From: Eopsaltria australis
Taxonomy: Eukaryota > Chordata > Aves > Passeriformes > Petroicidae
Length of the DNA stretch: 64,000 nt
Assembly (NCBI GenBank): GCA_034509425.1
Contig: JAVTVJ010001167.1
Location: forward strand, 1 to 64,000
Reading direction: 5' to 3'
In this document: positions 25,201 to 35,853 of the stretch, piece by piece
Numbering within the stretch: the first letter of the stretch is position 1
Layout: the number at the start of each line of letters is the position of its first letter
Notes under the pieces: generated by a model
What the model was told of the DNA's origin: nothing
The model's input: the letters and a program-made list of their open reading frames with translations, nothing else
The model's database searches: none
Position numbers and translations under genes: made by a program

Positions 25201-26889
25201 TTATGAAAGCCATGTCTAAACACTAATTTAAACTGTCAACTTGCTAGTGAGGAAGGTTCATGACAGAGGGAGAATTAAAACTTAAAAGAGCACATAAATC
25301 ATTGAAGAGATTAGCAGCGTGTGATGGGGCCAAAGTAGCCGCGCTGGAAACTCGCTGACTGGTAGCGAGCTCGTAATTTGGGGGTGAATGCCGTGTTTTG
25401 CCAACAGTCCTGCACTAAAATGAGTAGTTTGGGCCACGTTCCCAGAACTGGGAGCTCTGTGTGAGTCAGTGGCGTTACTCCCATTTCCAGCAGGTGAGGA
25501 TCAGACCCTTTGTGTCCCACGTTAGATAAAATCTGGCCTGGGCTTTCCTCCGGCTCATCGGAAGTGCTTAATTTCGGAAAGGAGCCAAAAAATGGCTTTG
25601 GGTCACATCCGGAGCTGCCCTGAATGATCATGGCTGAGTTCCACAAGCTGGCTGCACCACTCAAGAACCTTCCCTTTCACTGTCTTCCCTCTTCTGATTT
25701 ACAGGAGATCTATCTTGAGGTAGTGCCCTGTAATTTTCTGCAGACCTGCTTTCCACCAGCAGAAAACTCGCTCATCTCCACCTTAATAAAGAAACATGGG
25801 ACATGAAAATGCACTGTATGCTGCAGGGTCTCACTTGTTCTACACTTTAGAACAATTTCTCACAAAAGAAGCAAGCACGTGCTTTTCAGCCAGTTTGGTC
25901 CAGCTCTCACACATCAGCTCTACTTAATTTATGTAAGTCTTGAACTGAACCACAGTTCTGCAAAATGAAAGAATATTATATTTAGATAATCTAAAAATCT
26001 TTATCTGCTTGCTCTCATTGTTGCTAATACTCCCAAAAGAGAGAAACCATTATGGATTACTGAAGTAGAACCATTCATACTGATAGATTTAAGGAGATTT
26101 AGCATCTATTCAATTATGTTAAAATCCAGGTGACCCTGAAATCCACACAAGCAAAAGCTCCATCTTTTCTTCAACTCAACATGCAGCCTCCTTCCCTGCT
26201 TTCCTCACAGACCAGAAAGCAACTACTGACCCTGTTCCCCCAAAATTTAATTTAGTAAAAAGTAAGAGGCCAAGAAAGTATGTGATAAATTGCTGAATAA
26301 GAAGAGCTGAGAAAATGCAGTTATTTACCCATCTGACGGCACTGCTGTGGGAACTGGTGGGCAATACTGTGTCTCCTGGACACCAGCAATGAAGAAGATC
26401 CCCATCCCACTGTACTGGTCTCCCAAGGATGGGGATATTATTCTGGACAGATCTCAGGCTCCCTTTAATTTTCTGAGCATCACTCTAAAGTGGGGAGACT
26501 CTGCATTGGGAAGGTCCAGGCCATTGCATCCTGCTGGAATTGAGTCACTCCCAGCTTTGGCTCCAACTCAGGCAGAAGTTCAAAAAGTCAATTATAAAAT
26601 AAATAAAAAGAGGGAAAGTAAATGAGATGCAGAGCCCTTTAACTTGGAGGGATGAAATCACTGTGGAAGTTGGGGAGGGGTTTGCTGTGACTTTAGGCAT
26701 AATCAGGATCCTTTCCAGGATCCTCGTGTTTCGCTGAGCTTGATGCAGAGGAACAGATTTTTTTTTCTTCACATCTTTGCCATGGAAACCACTACAGATT
26801 TTCCTGTATTGTCACTGGTTACTTGTGTTGTGATGGTCATTGGGCCTGTTGTGCTGGGCACTGCAGAAAGGCTGATCAAGGGGACTGAC
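22257..26889. other. Unique non-coding sequence, CR1-free
   Basis: No gene recognised in about 4.6 kb. AT-leaning stretches at 24930-25320 contain homeodomain-type TAATTA cores (for example GGACTAATTAAGACTGC at about 25041) and no repeats, and CpG-containing single-copy DNA follows at 25310-25610. These could be conserved non-coding elements, but only an alignment would show it. Confidence 0.45.
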
Positions 26890-27545
26890 TTTGTTCACTC
26901 AAGAAGTGACAGAAGATGACAGGTAAATATCCACAAAAGGAGAGGTTTAAAAAGAAGTAGACAATTTTTTAAGCTTCTTATGAGACCAGGAGAGCTTCTT
27001 ATGAAGAGCAGGTGAAAGGGTACTGGAGAAAGCAGGACAAGAATTGAGATCCTGGATGAGAGCTTTAGCTGTGAGAATTGAGGAATCCCACTGTGTTAGG
27101 GATGTTCTGTGGAAAGTCTACAAGAATTGAGCATGGATGAGAGGGCACTGAGGTGACCAGGAGAAGATGATCCACAATATGGACAAGAGTGGAGGTATGG
27201 CTACATTATCCTTGGCACTCCAGAGAGAAAGAAGCAGAGAAACATGGTGGGGAGAGAAATGAATGTTGGTCAGCTGAAGTGTGAAATCTCTCACTGAGCC
27301 ATTCGTGGCTGGGAAGTCTGCAGCAGAGAGATGCCAGCTGGATTTTTGTGGAACTGGAAAAGGAGGAGGTCCCATGTGAAAGTTGGAGCTGGACAAAGGA
27401 AAGGCAAGCTTGCAGGATTAAGAGATGAGATAGGTTGAAGCAGAGAGAAACAGGAAAGAGGAGATTTTATGATGAAGAACATCACTTTCTCTCCAAGTGC
27501 CAGTCTGCTGAGGTAGAGGAGAAAGGGAACATGGGGCTTGCTCCA
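26890..27545 (+). other. Purine-skewed single-copy segment
   Basis: The plus strand is biased to A and G over about 650 bp without being a simple repeat. Sample 60-base lines give 45 of 60 (27001-27060), 37 of 60 (27241-27300) and 47 of 60 (27421-27480) purines. No open frame of recognisable type accounts for it. It could be an old retroelement fragment, a transcribed non-coding exon or a decayed purine tract. Confidence 0.45.
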
Positions 27546-28559
27546 AAAATGCCCTTCTCATCCAGACATGAGGGTCATCTGCAGTCCCACCAAGTCCTGG
27601 TCTGGCTACCTGGGGGCAGTGAGCCTCAGACACAAACAAGGCAAATTAAACCACCCAGCAAGGGATGTGCTCTGTGCACTTTGGTTGCCATTCCTCAGAG
27701 CCTCCAGTGGGGAAGAGGAACTCGATGTGAGTCCACTGACACTGGTGGAGTCATGCACCAGGCTGTTCTCTCATCCTGCAACATCACTTTAACACCACTG
27801 CAGCTTTCCCAGAAACCTCAGCTTAAAATTGCTGCAGTGCAGGGGTGAATCAGGCCTTTCCTTTGCACGCTGACCTAGATAAAGCTACACCCAGGGTAAA
27901 ATTAGCCCCAGGACAGTTTTCTGACACTTTCACAACAGAAACTTTTGGGAGATTGGATTTTTTTTGCTTTCCTTTCCCCCCCCCCCCCCACCCTGTATTT
28001 TGGTGATTCTCCACTAAACCCAATTCCACAGCATGGAAAGGGAGGGAGATGTCCCTGGGCTCTTTGTGTGAGAGGATCACGAGGCAAGAGGCAATGCAGC
28101 CGTGCTGACAAACAGATCAGGCTTTGGAGATCTGAGCCTGAACGTTACCTTATGTTTTAGCAGCTTCACTGGCTCCAACGCCTCAGACTGCTTGAATTTC
28201 CCACCAGCTCAGCGCAGCTCTTTCCCACATATTTTAGGTGTTGAATTAGTCTGGAGCTCAAAGGAGCAACATTTCCAGGCTCTTGATGAGGAGCAGGTCT
28301 ATCAGTTGAGAGCAAGAAGAGCTGCCAAGCTTTCCCAAGGTCGGCTGCCTGCATCTGAAGTGTGGATGAGCTGCTCGGCCCTGCGGGGTTATTTAAGGAC
28401 CCTCCGGTATCTGCCGTGATATGAAGGCAACGTAAATATCCTTGTATGTGTGTGTGTGTGTTGATGGAAGAGAGGTCCATAAATCCATGAGCAGTTGGCT
28501 GCATTTTTCTCTCAGCTCCCATCCGTGTTTGTAAACACTGGAGAAAGAGCCCCAAATCT
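27546..28559. other. Unique non-coding sequence
   Basis: No gene recognised. It includes a run of 14 C residues (27976-27989) and a (TG)7 run (28447-28460). Open frames on the two strands conflict. Confidence 0.5.
27976..27989 (+). repeat. Poly-C run (14 nt)
   Basis: Fourteen consecutive C residues after a TTTTTTTGCTTTCCTTT stretch. The minus strand is therefore a 14-G run capable of quadruplex formation. Confidence 0.95.
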
Positions 28560-28830
28560 GTGTCCAACACGGAGCAGTTACGGAACACGCTGTAATCCCG
28601 TAATGCGAACCAGAGCGGGCCCGCGAACCGTGCAGCTCTGGAGAGAATTCCTGACATGATCCTTTTACGTATTTTATGTTAATCACTTCCATCTCAGGAA
28701 CACACACAAACAATACCCCATTAGACGTTGCCTCTGGCACTCGGACAGCAGCTCGAGCTGCCGCGTGTGCCAGAGCGGCGGCCGGAGCAGCCGCAGTAGG
28801 GACGGGAGGCCATCCCTGGATGCTGCTCGT
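28560..28830. promoter_or_regulatory. CpG patch with nested inverted repeat
   Basis: CpG-rich sequence at 28570-28630 and 28725-28815 frames a nested inverted repeat (see separate entry). The local frame 28676-28870 encodes an alanine/arginine-rich run only because of GC-rich codons and has no recognisable domain. It may be a small CpG island or enhancer. Confidence 0.25.
28732..28775. repeat. 44-nt nested inverted repeat (hairpin-forming)
   Basis: CTCTGGCAC (28732-28740) and its exact reverse complement GTGCCAGAG (28767-28775) flank a perfect 14-bp palindrome, GCAGCTCGAGCTGC (28748-28761). Internal loops are TCGGACA (28741-28747) and CGCGT (28762-28766). As RNA or single-stranded DNA this folds into a 9-bp stem, an asymmetric internal loop and a second GC-rich stem of about 5 bp. 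It is too short for a typical miRNA precursor unless the flanks also pair. Confidence 0.9.
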
Positions 28831-30760
28831 GGGAAGCGACCAAAGGACAATGTGCAAAGAGCAGAGCTGAGACCAACTCCTACTTTGGGTTTCTTCTTGG
28901 TTTTCCCGTGGGCTTTTCCAGGAGAAAAGTCTCCAGCTGCTTGCCTGAGAGGGCTCGTGGGTGTTGGAGCATTGCCATGATCCCAGAGACCCTAAAGCTC
29001 TTCTTCATGGGAGATGGAAATTTGCATCTCCACGTCGCTGTGCTTTGAGCAGGTGTAGCACAGAAAGGACAGAGCTTGGGATAACTGGTACCTGCCTGGT
29101 CAGCTTTCCCTGTCCTTTTCCCAGTACTAGGGACACACAGAGATTTAACTCTTTAAATAAGCCTTGGGAATACTTGGCAAACATTTTCCTGGTGGAAAGA
29201 AAGGGGCTGGGTCCCCAAGAGCAGGGAAGTGCACAGAGGGCTTTGCTGCAGGCTGGGACACAAATATCACTTACAGAAGGGAAGGGGGACAACTTTGAGA
29301 ACTGAGGGCGCAAATCCTGCTGTTGTGGGGAGCTTGTGGGTGCCTCAGCACTGGGAAGCAGGCAGAGGGAAAGGGAGGAGAGGAGGCCACGTTTGCAGAA
29401 GCAACTGCTGGAAGAGGACACGTAGAACAAGTCCTCTGTCACAACAAGGGAGATTCCTCATCTTTAATGAATAACCCACCCCGTGGTGAGGGCAGATGGC
29501 TTTGTCAGCTCACCACAGGAGCAATTCCAGCAGGCACTGTGCCCCAGTGCCAGTAGGGTGGGATCCACAGGGACCCTCCATCCCCAGAGGCACCCAGCAC
29601 GCTCCAGCAGACGGGAATCACCAGCACCATCCCACACCAGGTCAGTAGGAGCCCCCAGGAAAAGCAAAAAGGAGAGGATCTCTTCAAATACCCAGAAGTT
29701 TAATACAATTTTGAAATGCTCTAAACCCTCAGACACTGTTATTCCTTCTCTGCCAGATTTTTTTTATTACTAAAATTAAGATTTCAGTGCAGGCCTTTGG
29801 TTGCAGCAAAGCAAGACACGCTGGCACTGGTGCCACTGAGAAGCAGTGCCTGGGATGGGACATTTCTGCTCAGGATGTACTTTTAAAGCAATTAAAAAGC
29901 AGCTCTGACTTTGAATAGTAACGCTGAAGTGGAATTCACTCCAACATTCACTAGCCCAAATGTCTTCGCTGAAATCATGCTGTTCCCCTATTGTTATTTA
30001 ACAATAAATCCTGCCCCAGGGGAAATGCGTATAAATATGAATTTAAGAGTTCCCAGATACAAAGTATCTCCACTTTTTTTACCCTCCCGGGTGATAAATA
30101 GCTTCAAAATCTTCCTGCAAAGATGTGCTTTTCTTGATGCTTTTCCCTTTAATGATCTAAAATGATTCTGTATGAGGGGACAGCATCCAGACGCTGCAGC
30201 ACGATGAAGAATAACATCTTAATAAATAAGACAATCCCTTTATTTCAGTTCTGAGGGGTTAAATACCATGGTGTGCACGCAGATGTGCTGCTCTGGAGCC
30301 CAGCTGGACTGTTCTGTGGGAAGGGTGATGTGGATTGTTGTGTTCACTGCTCCCTCTCTCCATGTTCTGGAGTCCAAGAGGCAGTTTTGGAGCTGCTCAA
30401 GGGCTCCCACTGCCTTCTCCATCTCAGGGATGTGCTGTGCAGAGGTGCTGTGGTTAGAAGGTTCATTTTAGAGCTGAGAGGAGGGGAATGCTGAACCTCC
30501 AAACCTGGATTCCATGTTCTTTGTGGTCCCATGGGCGCCAAAGTGGTGGCAACCTGTGATCTGCCGGTCAGGGGGATCAACTTAAGAAACAACTGAATTA
30601 GGTCCCAGCTCTGCATCACAACCTGACCTCCAATTAGTGTAGAGAGATGCAAGGACAACAATCTTCTGTGGTCCAAGAAATGGTGGTGAATAGCTTCACA
30701 ACCTTCCAGTGAGTACCTATCAGCCAGATTTTGCAATTTAGTCTATTTGTGTTTGTGAGT
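28831..30760. other. Unique non-coding sequence
   Basis: No gene recognised. Mixed composition with no repeat family identified. Frames at 29005-29556 and 30344-30736 occur on both strands without domains. Confidence 0.5.
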
Positions 30761-30994
30761 AGGGAGAGAGGAGAGGAGAGGAGAGGAGAGGAGAGGAGAG
30801 GAGAGGAGAGGAGAGGAGAGGAGAGGAGAGGAGAGGAGAGGAGAGGAGAGAGAAGAGAAGAGAAGAGAAGAGAAGAGAAGAGAAGAGAAGAGAAGAGAAG
30901 AGAGAGAGAGAAGAGAAGAGAAGAGAAGAGAAGAGAAGAGAAGAGAGAAGAGAAGAAAGAGAAGAGAAGAGAAGAGAAGAGAAGAGAGAAGAGA
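30761..30994 (+). repeat. 234-nt uninterrupted polypurine tract, (GGAGA)n then (GAAGA)n
   Basis: All bases from 30761 to 30994 are A or G. The first ~90 bp are near-perfect GGAGA-type pentamers. From about 30851 the unit becomes AGAAG, with interruptions of AGAGAGAG (about 30901-30910) and AGAAGAAAGAG (about 30951-30961). The step from one unit to the other suggests a G-to-A change spread by slippage. Long mirror-symmetric homopurine DNA can form triplex (H-DNA). The long frames with RGEERR or SLLFSS peptides on the two strands are products of the repeat only. Confidence 0.98.
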
Positions 30995-32289
30995 TTTGCT
31001 CAGGCATATGTGATATCCACAATCAGATATATGTAGAAATGCAGACAATGTTGCAAACTCCCCAAGCATGGCAGAGGGCAGAATTTATCTCCTTACTTTT
31101 AATTCTTTTTTTAACACTTCACCTCTAATAACATTCTCCTCTAAAGGAAACCCTAAAAGTGATTCATCCAGAGTGGGGAAAGGCACGTGTGCCTTGGCAA
31201 GGCTCAAGGTGTGTGGTGCAATGGATGCTGAGCACAGTTAGGGCACCCGACCTCCCCGGCTGCTGGTGGAAAGACACCACACATTTTCCATGGAGGCTGG
31301 ACACAGTCCCTGGGAGTAACTTGGGAAAGCCCCAGGCACTCAGAGAAATGTTGAAAGTAATCCAGCTAAAGCTCCACCTGGAAAGCAGTGGGTGGCAAAG
31401 AAACCTCAGTGACTGGGATGCCAAAAAAGCAGAGGTGAGATAGGGGAGAGGGATCCTCCATGAGCCAGTGCTGTGCTCAGCTGCTGCAGAGGGAAGGATT
31501 TGGGTTTCACCACCTCATTTCTGTGTTTGTGCATCCCAAGTGTTAATCAATCCTCTGTGATAACAACCTAACAGAGAGCTTCTACCCTGCACAGCAGCCA
31601 CAGTTACTAATTACTGCTGACTCCCTCTATGAACATTGCTTTCACTTGAATTTTGCCCTGTGTTTTTCCTTCAGTGCATTGAACTTTTGAGGGAGAACAG
31701 CTCATCTTCCATGATCTTTTCCAAGGCACCGGTGGTACCGAGGGAGAATTAACCATCTTTATGATTTTTGCTGTGAAATGTTCCCTCTGCTCCCCTCCCT
31801 TTCCCATAAAAAGCCAGAAATGCCACTTAAATCACCATTGTTCCCCATGATTTAATTTCATACCACTGCTCAGCAGCTACAGCTATTTACAGCAATCCCC
31901 AGTTAAGTGATCATGGATATTTAGGAATTTTTTATGCAGCGAGCTCATCCCCAAACTCAGCATCTCTCCTGGCAGCTGGGGTGTAGATAGGACATGTTTA
32001 CTCAATGTGCTGGAAGCCCAAATATTTAGTTCGTGGTTTCAGTGACTGAACAATCTGTGCTCGAGGGCTACGTGTGCAACTCAGAGACCACGGAGGGAGA
32101 ACAGGTCTGGGGCTGAAGGTGGAAACGTGTTTGTCAATACCCCAGAGCCCCCCACAGCCACACCTCACCTCCCCTAACGCGAGGGCTGGAGAGGGCATGG
32201 ATTAATACAAACAGCCTGCTGATGTCCCTTTGACAGGAAATGTGGGAAACGGAGTTTGCCTTGGATTTATGAGCTGGGAAGGCCGTTCC
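30995..32289. other. Unique non-coding sequence
   Basis: No gene or repeat family recognised between the polypurine tract and the CpG patch at 32.3 kb. Confidence 0.5.
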
Positions 32290-32366
32290 TCACCCTGATT
32301 AACGGCGAGCCGCGGAGCAAAGCCGCGGCCGCTCGCGAGCCCGAGCGCTCCGCGTCAGGTGTCGTG
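32290..32366. promoter_or_regulatory. Palindrome-rich CpG patch
   Basis: Dense CpG over about 70 bp with several perfect palindromes: GCCGCGGC (32322-32329), the overlapping GCGGCCGC (32325-32332), GCTCGCGAGC (32331-32340) and GAGCGCTC (32343-32350), plus a second CCGCGG at 32310-32315. It is much smaller than a typical CpG island. It might be a protein-bound, methylation-protected element. No start site is supported. Confidence 0.3.
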
Positions 32367-32984
32367 GGAGTGAGAACAGTGGGAGAGCACAGAAAGGTCT
32401 CGCCACAGTCTGTTAACTAATTTTCATGTGCCAAGTGAAGACGTGTCCTGGAATTTCGCAAAAAGCTATATTTAGCAGCACTGGGAGTCTCTAAAGAGAG
32501 CTTTGTAAGATGCTGGGACAGGGGGGAAAAATACACACAGGTATAAAAAGCACTCCAAGAAAGCAATAACTTACACAACTTTAGAGGGATATCCGACAAT
32601 ACATTTACTGCCAGCTGGGGACTGAGATGAATATCCAGGAGGCTGATGAACAGCAGGCTGCCCAGCCCTGCACGTCTGCTGCAATACAAGTGCAAAAGCA
32701 GCTCGTGCGTGGCCTTTTTCTCCATGGATTTCCAGAGGTTTTACCCTGGGGAGCTGGTGTTTCTCTGGTTCATTCCAACATGGAAGATCTCCTTCCAGCA
32801 CAGCCTCATCCTCATGCTGAGAAATGTCAGCAGAATCCCAGAGATCTGATTTTTTTACATTTCTCTCTATCTTTTTTGGCACACTGTGGTGATGTAACAT
32901 GAATGTGAGGAAGAAGGCAAACCCTCAAATCCTCAGCTGTGTGCAGAGGAAGGCAGGGAAAGGCACCAACGTGTTGCATGGTGG
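32367..32984. other. Unique non-coding sequence
   Basis: Nothing recognised. Small frames at 32417-32902 overlap on both strands with no domain. Confidence 0.5.
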
Positions 32985-33358
32985 GGCAGTGAGGGGACAC
33001 GAGACTTGATGGAGCTGGAGAAGGGGGTCAGTCCTACGAGGAGCAGCTGAGGGAGCTGGGGAGGCTCAGAGAAAAGAAGGCTCAGGGAGGACCTAGGGGC
33101 AGGATGAGAGGGAATGGCCTCAGGTTGTGCCAGGAGAGGTTCAGGTTGGACATCAGGAAGAATTTTTTCACTGAAAGGGTTGTCAGGCATTTGAAAGGGC
33201 TGCCCAGGGAAGAGGTGAACTCACCACCTCTGGAGGTGTTCAAGAAGTGACTGGAGGTGACACTTGGTGGTTTAGTTGATATGGTAATGGTCAGTCAAAG
33301 GTTAGACTCAAAGATCTTGGGGGGTCTTTTCTGACCTAAATGATTCTGTGATTCTGTT
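32985..33358 (+). mobile_element. CR1 LINE 3' fragment
   Basis: The plus strand encodes the ORF2 C-terminal segment '[20 protein letters not shown]', then '[15 protein letters not shown]' and a stop. The 3' UTR follows (CTTGGTGGTTTAGTTGATAT, then TGACCTAAATGATTCTGTG) and the element ends in two ATTCTGTG-type units at about 33341-33356. It carries a different tail type from the passerine-type copies and ends the 11.5-kb CR1-free block. Confidence 0.95.
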
Positions 33359-33590
33359 TCACCCCATGCTCATCCATGGCTTGGTCCCATAGCTGAGGAG
33401 CACAGGGAGGATTTTCTGCACCTTCATGTTGTGTTTCACCATCCCATCCTTGCTCATTTGGACACCAGAAAAGGAAGGGGAATTTCATCCCAAACAACCC
33501 TTCAAAATCCTCTGGTTGAACCCACCGTCACCAGGCAGCCTCATTATCAAATATCTGCAGGAAAACAACCAGCAATTAACCTGCAGCAAT

Positions 33591-33608
33591 ACACACACAC
33601 ACACACAC
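33591..33608 (+). repeat. (AC)9 dinucleotide microsatellite
   Basis: Nine perfect AC units followed by GT. Confidence 0.97.
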
Positions 33609-35835
33609 GTTCCTTTCATAGAGGAGGAAAAAAAATGGAGAAAGAGAGGAAAAGGGAAAATAAAGAATAATGCCACAGGATCTCCCCAGTAGCACACGGG
33701 GCACAATCCAGTACTGTACAAGAGCCATGCAGCAGAGGCCCAGAGGACACGCTGTCCCAGCACAAGGGCTGCCAGCATCCTGACAGAATTAGGAAGTCCT
33801 CTCTCACAGTTGCCCTGTAGACATGAAATTACACAAAGAAAGACTTCATTAGGATCCCGAACTAAATATAGTCAAGTGAGGAGAGTGGAACATTCAACTT
33901 TGGCTCTTGGCAAGCAGCACGGCTTTGCAACCTTTAGGATATTGTTTTAACTAAGCTGGAATTCTGCGTGGCTGTGATTCTGACAGCTCAGCACCTACCA
34001 GGGGGAAAGAATTAGGAAAATAAAACCTTTACCTGAGAAAACCCTGGAAAATGTATGTGCCCTCATGGCAGAGTTCCTGCCCAGACAAAACTGCTGCTGT
34101 CACTGGGAATGACGGGCTGGAAAATTGTTGGCGTCAATGAGAGTTTTGTATGAGCTAAGATCATGGGGCATGAGCCAAACTGTTTGCAGCTCCAAAAGTC
34201 TTAGAAAATTGTGGATAAAACAGAAAATAACCAATGCTGAGCCTGTGACAAGCCTTTCTGAACAGTCCACGTCCACCAGCATCCGCAGGGCTTTAGCACT
34301 TTTGTGCTGCTCCACTTCTGGCAGTGCCTCGGCATCACTGCTCCATCTGCACCTCTGCTGGGGGATGACCTCCCTGCTGAGGCCTGGAAATGCAATCCCA
34401 GCACCTTCAGGAGCAAAAACACAGACATGTGAGGAACAGGATCACTTTTGCCAAACAGTGTGGGCACTCAGATGCGCCTGAGGGAGGTAGCACCACCAGT
34501 GTCCAAGCTGGCATCACTTGGGGGCCTGGGTTCTGCTTTGTCTTCATGGGAAAAGGTCCTGGCATCAGATGACGCAGCTTGATGAGGACACCTACTTGTG
34601 TTAGGCACTCCCAGACTCTTCCCCCTGCAGGAATTGGAGCACCAAGATCCCAGTTCTGCCATCCAGCCCTGAGTGCAATTTGAGGTGTCAGAAACAGGAG
34701 CCAGACTCTGATCCTGGCTTCCTTCATTGCTCAGATGTTTTACTCTTGCACAAATCCAGAGTTTCCAGAGCCAGGGACATCTTTTTAGGGCTCTCACACT
34801 CTGTCTCTGCCTGCTCTGCACAGGGAACAAGCACAAACACCCAGGGGACAGCAGAGGATCAGCCTTGCCTGCTGGAAAACCAAAGGTACAATGGTGCTCA
34901 CTTCAAGCACATAAACCCCCAACACCTCACCTGGTGTCAGGAGTCAGGCACATAGAGGCTTTTATTAATCTGGCCTTTGGAATAGTCCTTTTGTTTGTTC
35001 TGAATCCCTGATAATATCACCAGTCCCTAATAAAAGGTCAGAAATCCCACACTCATCTATCATCCTAACAGCATCCATTAAAGAGAATAAAACACCCCTG
35101 AATCCAGCTTGGGACGCTGTAAGAGGGGTCAGGAAACCCCCTGAACAAAAAGGACCCATTAAGAGGTGGAGTGGGACAGAAAAGGGAAAACATCCAGCCT
35201 GAAAATGACCTCTCCTATTTCCCCACAGCCACATCAGTGGGGTGAGGCCCTTGGTGGAAATGACCCCTCTGTGGGGACACCATGAGATGCAAAACCTTCC
35301 CAGGGACATCCCTCCTTGTGTGCTGTACATCTCTCCTGTCATGGAACAGCCTGGAATAGCTTTTTGAAGACATCTCCCATTAAGTGAGCTGCCTCCAAGG
35401 GATGGGGGGGATGGCCAAGCACAGCTGAACTGGGGGAGCTTCCAACCCAGTGGGAATATCCACAGATAGGAGAGGAAAAGGTGTGTGACCCTGGGAGAGT
35501 GTTTGCAGAGGGTCAGGTGGAATAAAATGAGTTTATTCTGATTAACGTTTAGCCTCAGGCATGAACTTGCCCTACCACAAACCTACAGGCTCCCCTGCCA
35601 AAACCTGGAGCCTGAGCATGGCACAGAGCCTCCCTCCCCCTCTCCCAGCTCGGGCTGAGCTGCTGGACTTCAGCTCCAGGGCTGGAGGCTCCCAGGACAG
35701 AGCAGTTGGCAGCCAAGACCAGCCAGGGCTGCAGCTTTCGAGACACGTTCCACAAACATCACTGTTTTAGGAAAAACATCAGCAAAGAGTGGTCACGTGT
35801 TTCACTCCAGGAGCTGAAGGCGTGAGAAGGGCTTT

Positions 35836-35853
35836 AAAAAAAAAAAAAAAAAA
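35836..35853 (+). repeat. Poly-A run (18 nt)
   Basis: Eighteen A residues. No polyadenylation signal or coding remnant directly upstream supports a processed gene copy. Confidence 0.95.

Noticed and set aside
30731..31036. 101-codon frame rich in RGEERR/REEKRR, and antisense frames rich in SSLLFSS
   Set aside because: They are translations of the pure-purine tandem repeat. Pentamer repeats without stop codons stay open in several frames. No unique sequence supports a protein.
35210..35345. TTTCCCCACAG at about 35219-35229 as a splice acceptor opening an exon
   Set aside because: The following sequence has no consistent open frame with domain content and no matching donor. Single acceptor matches are expected often in 64 kb.
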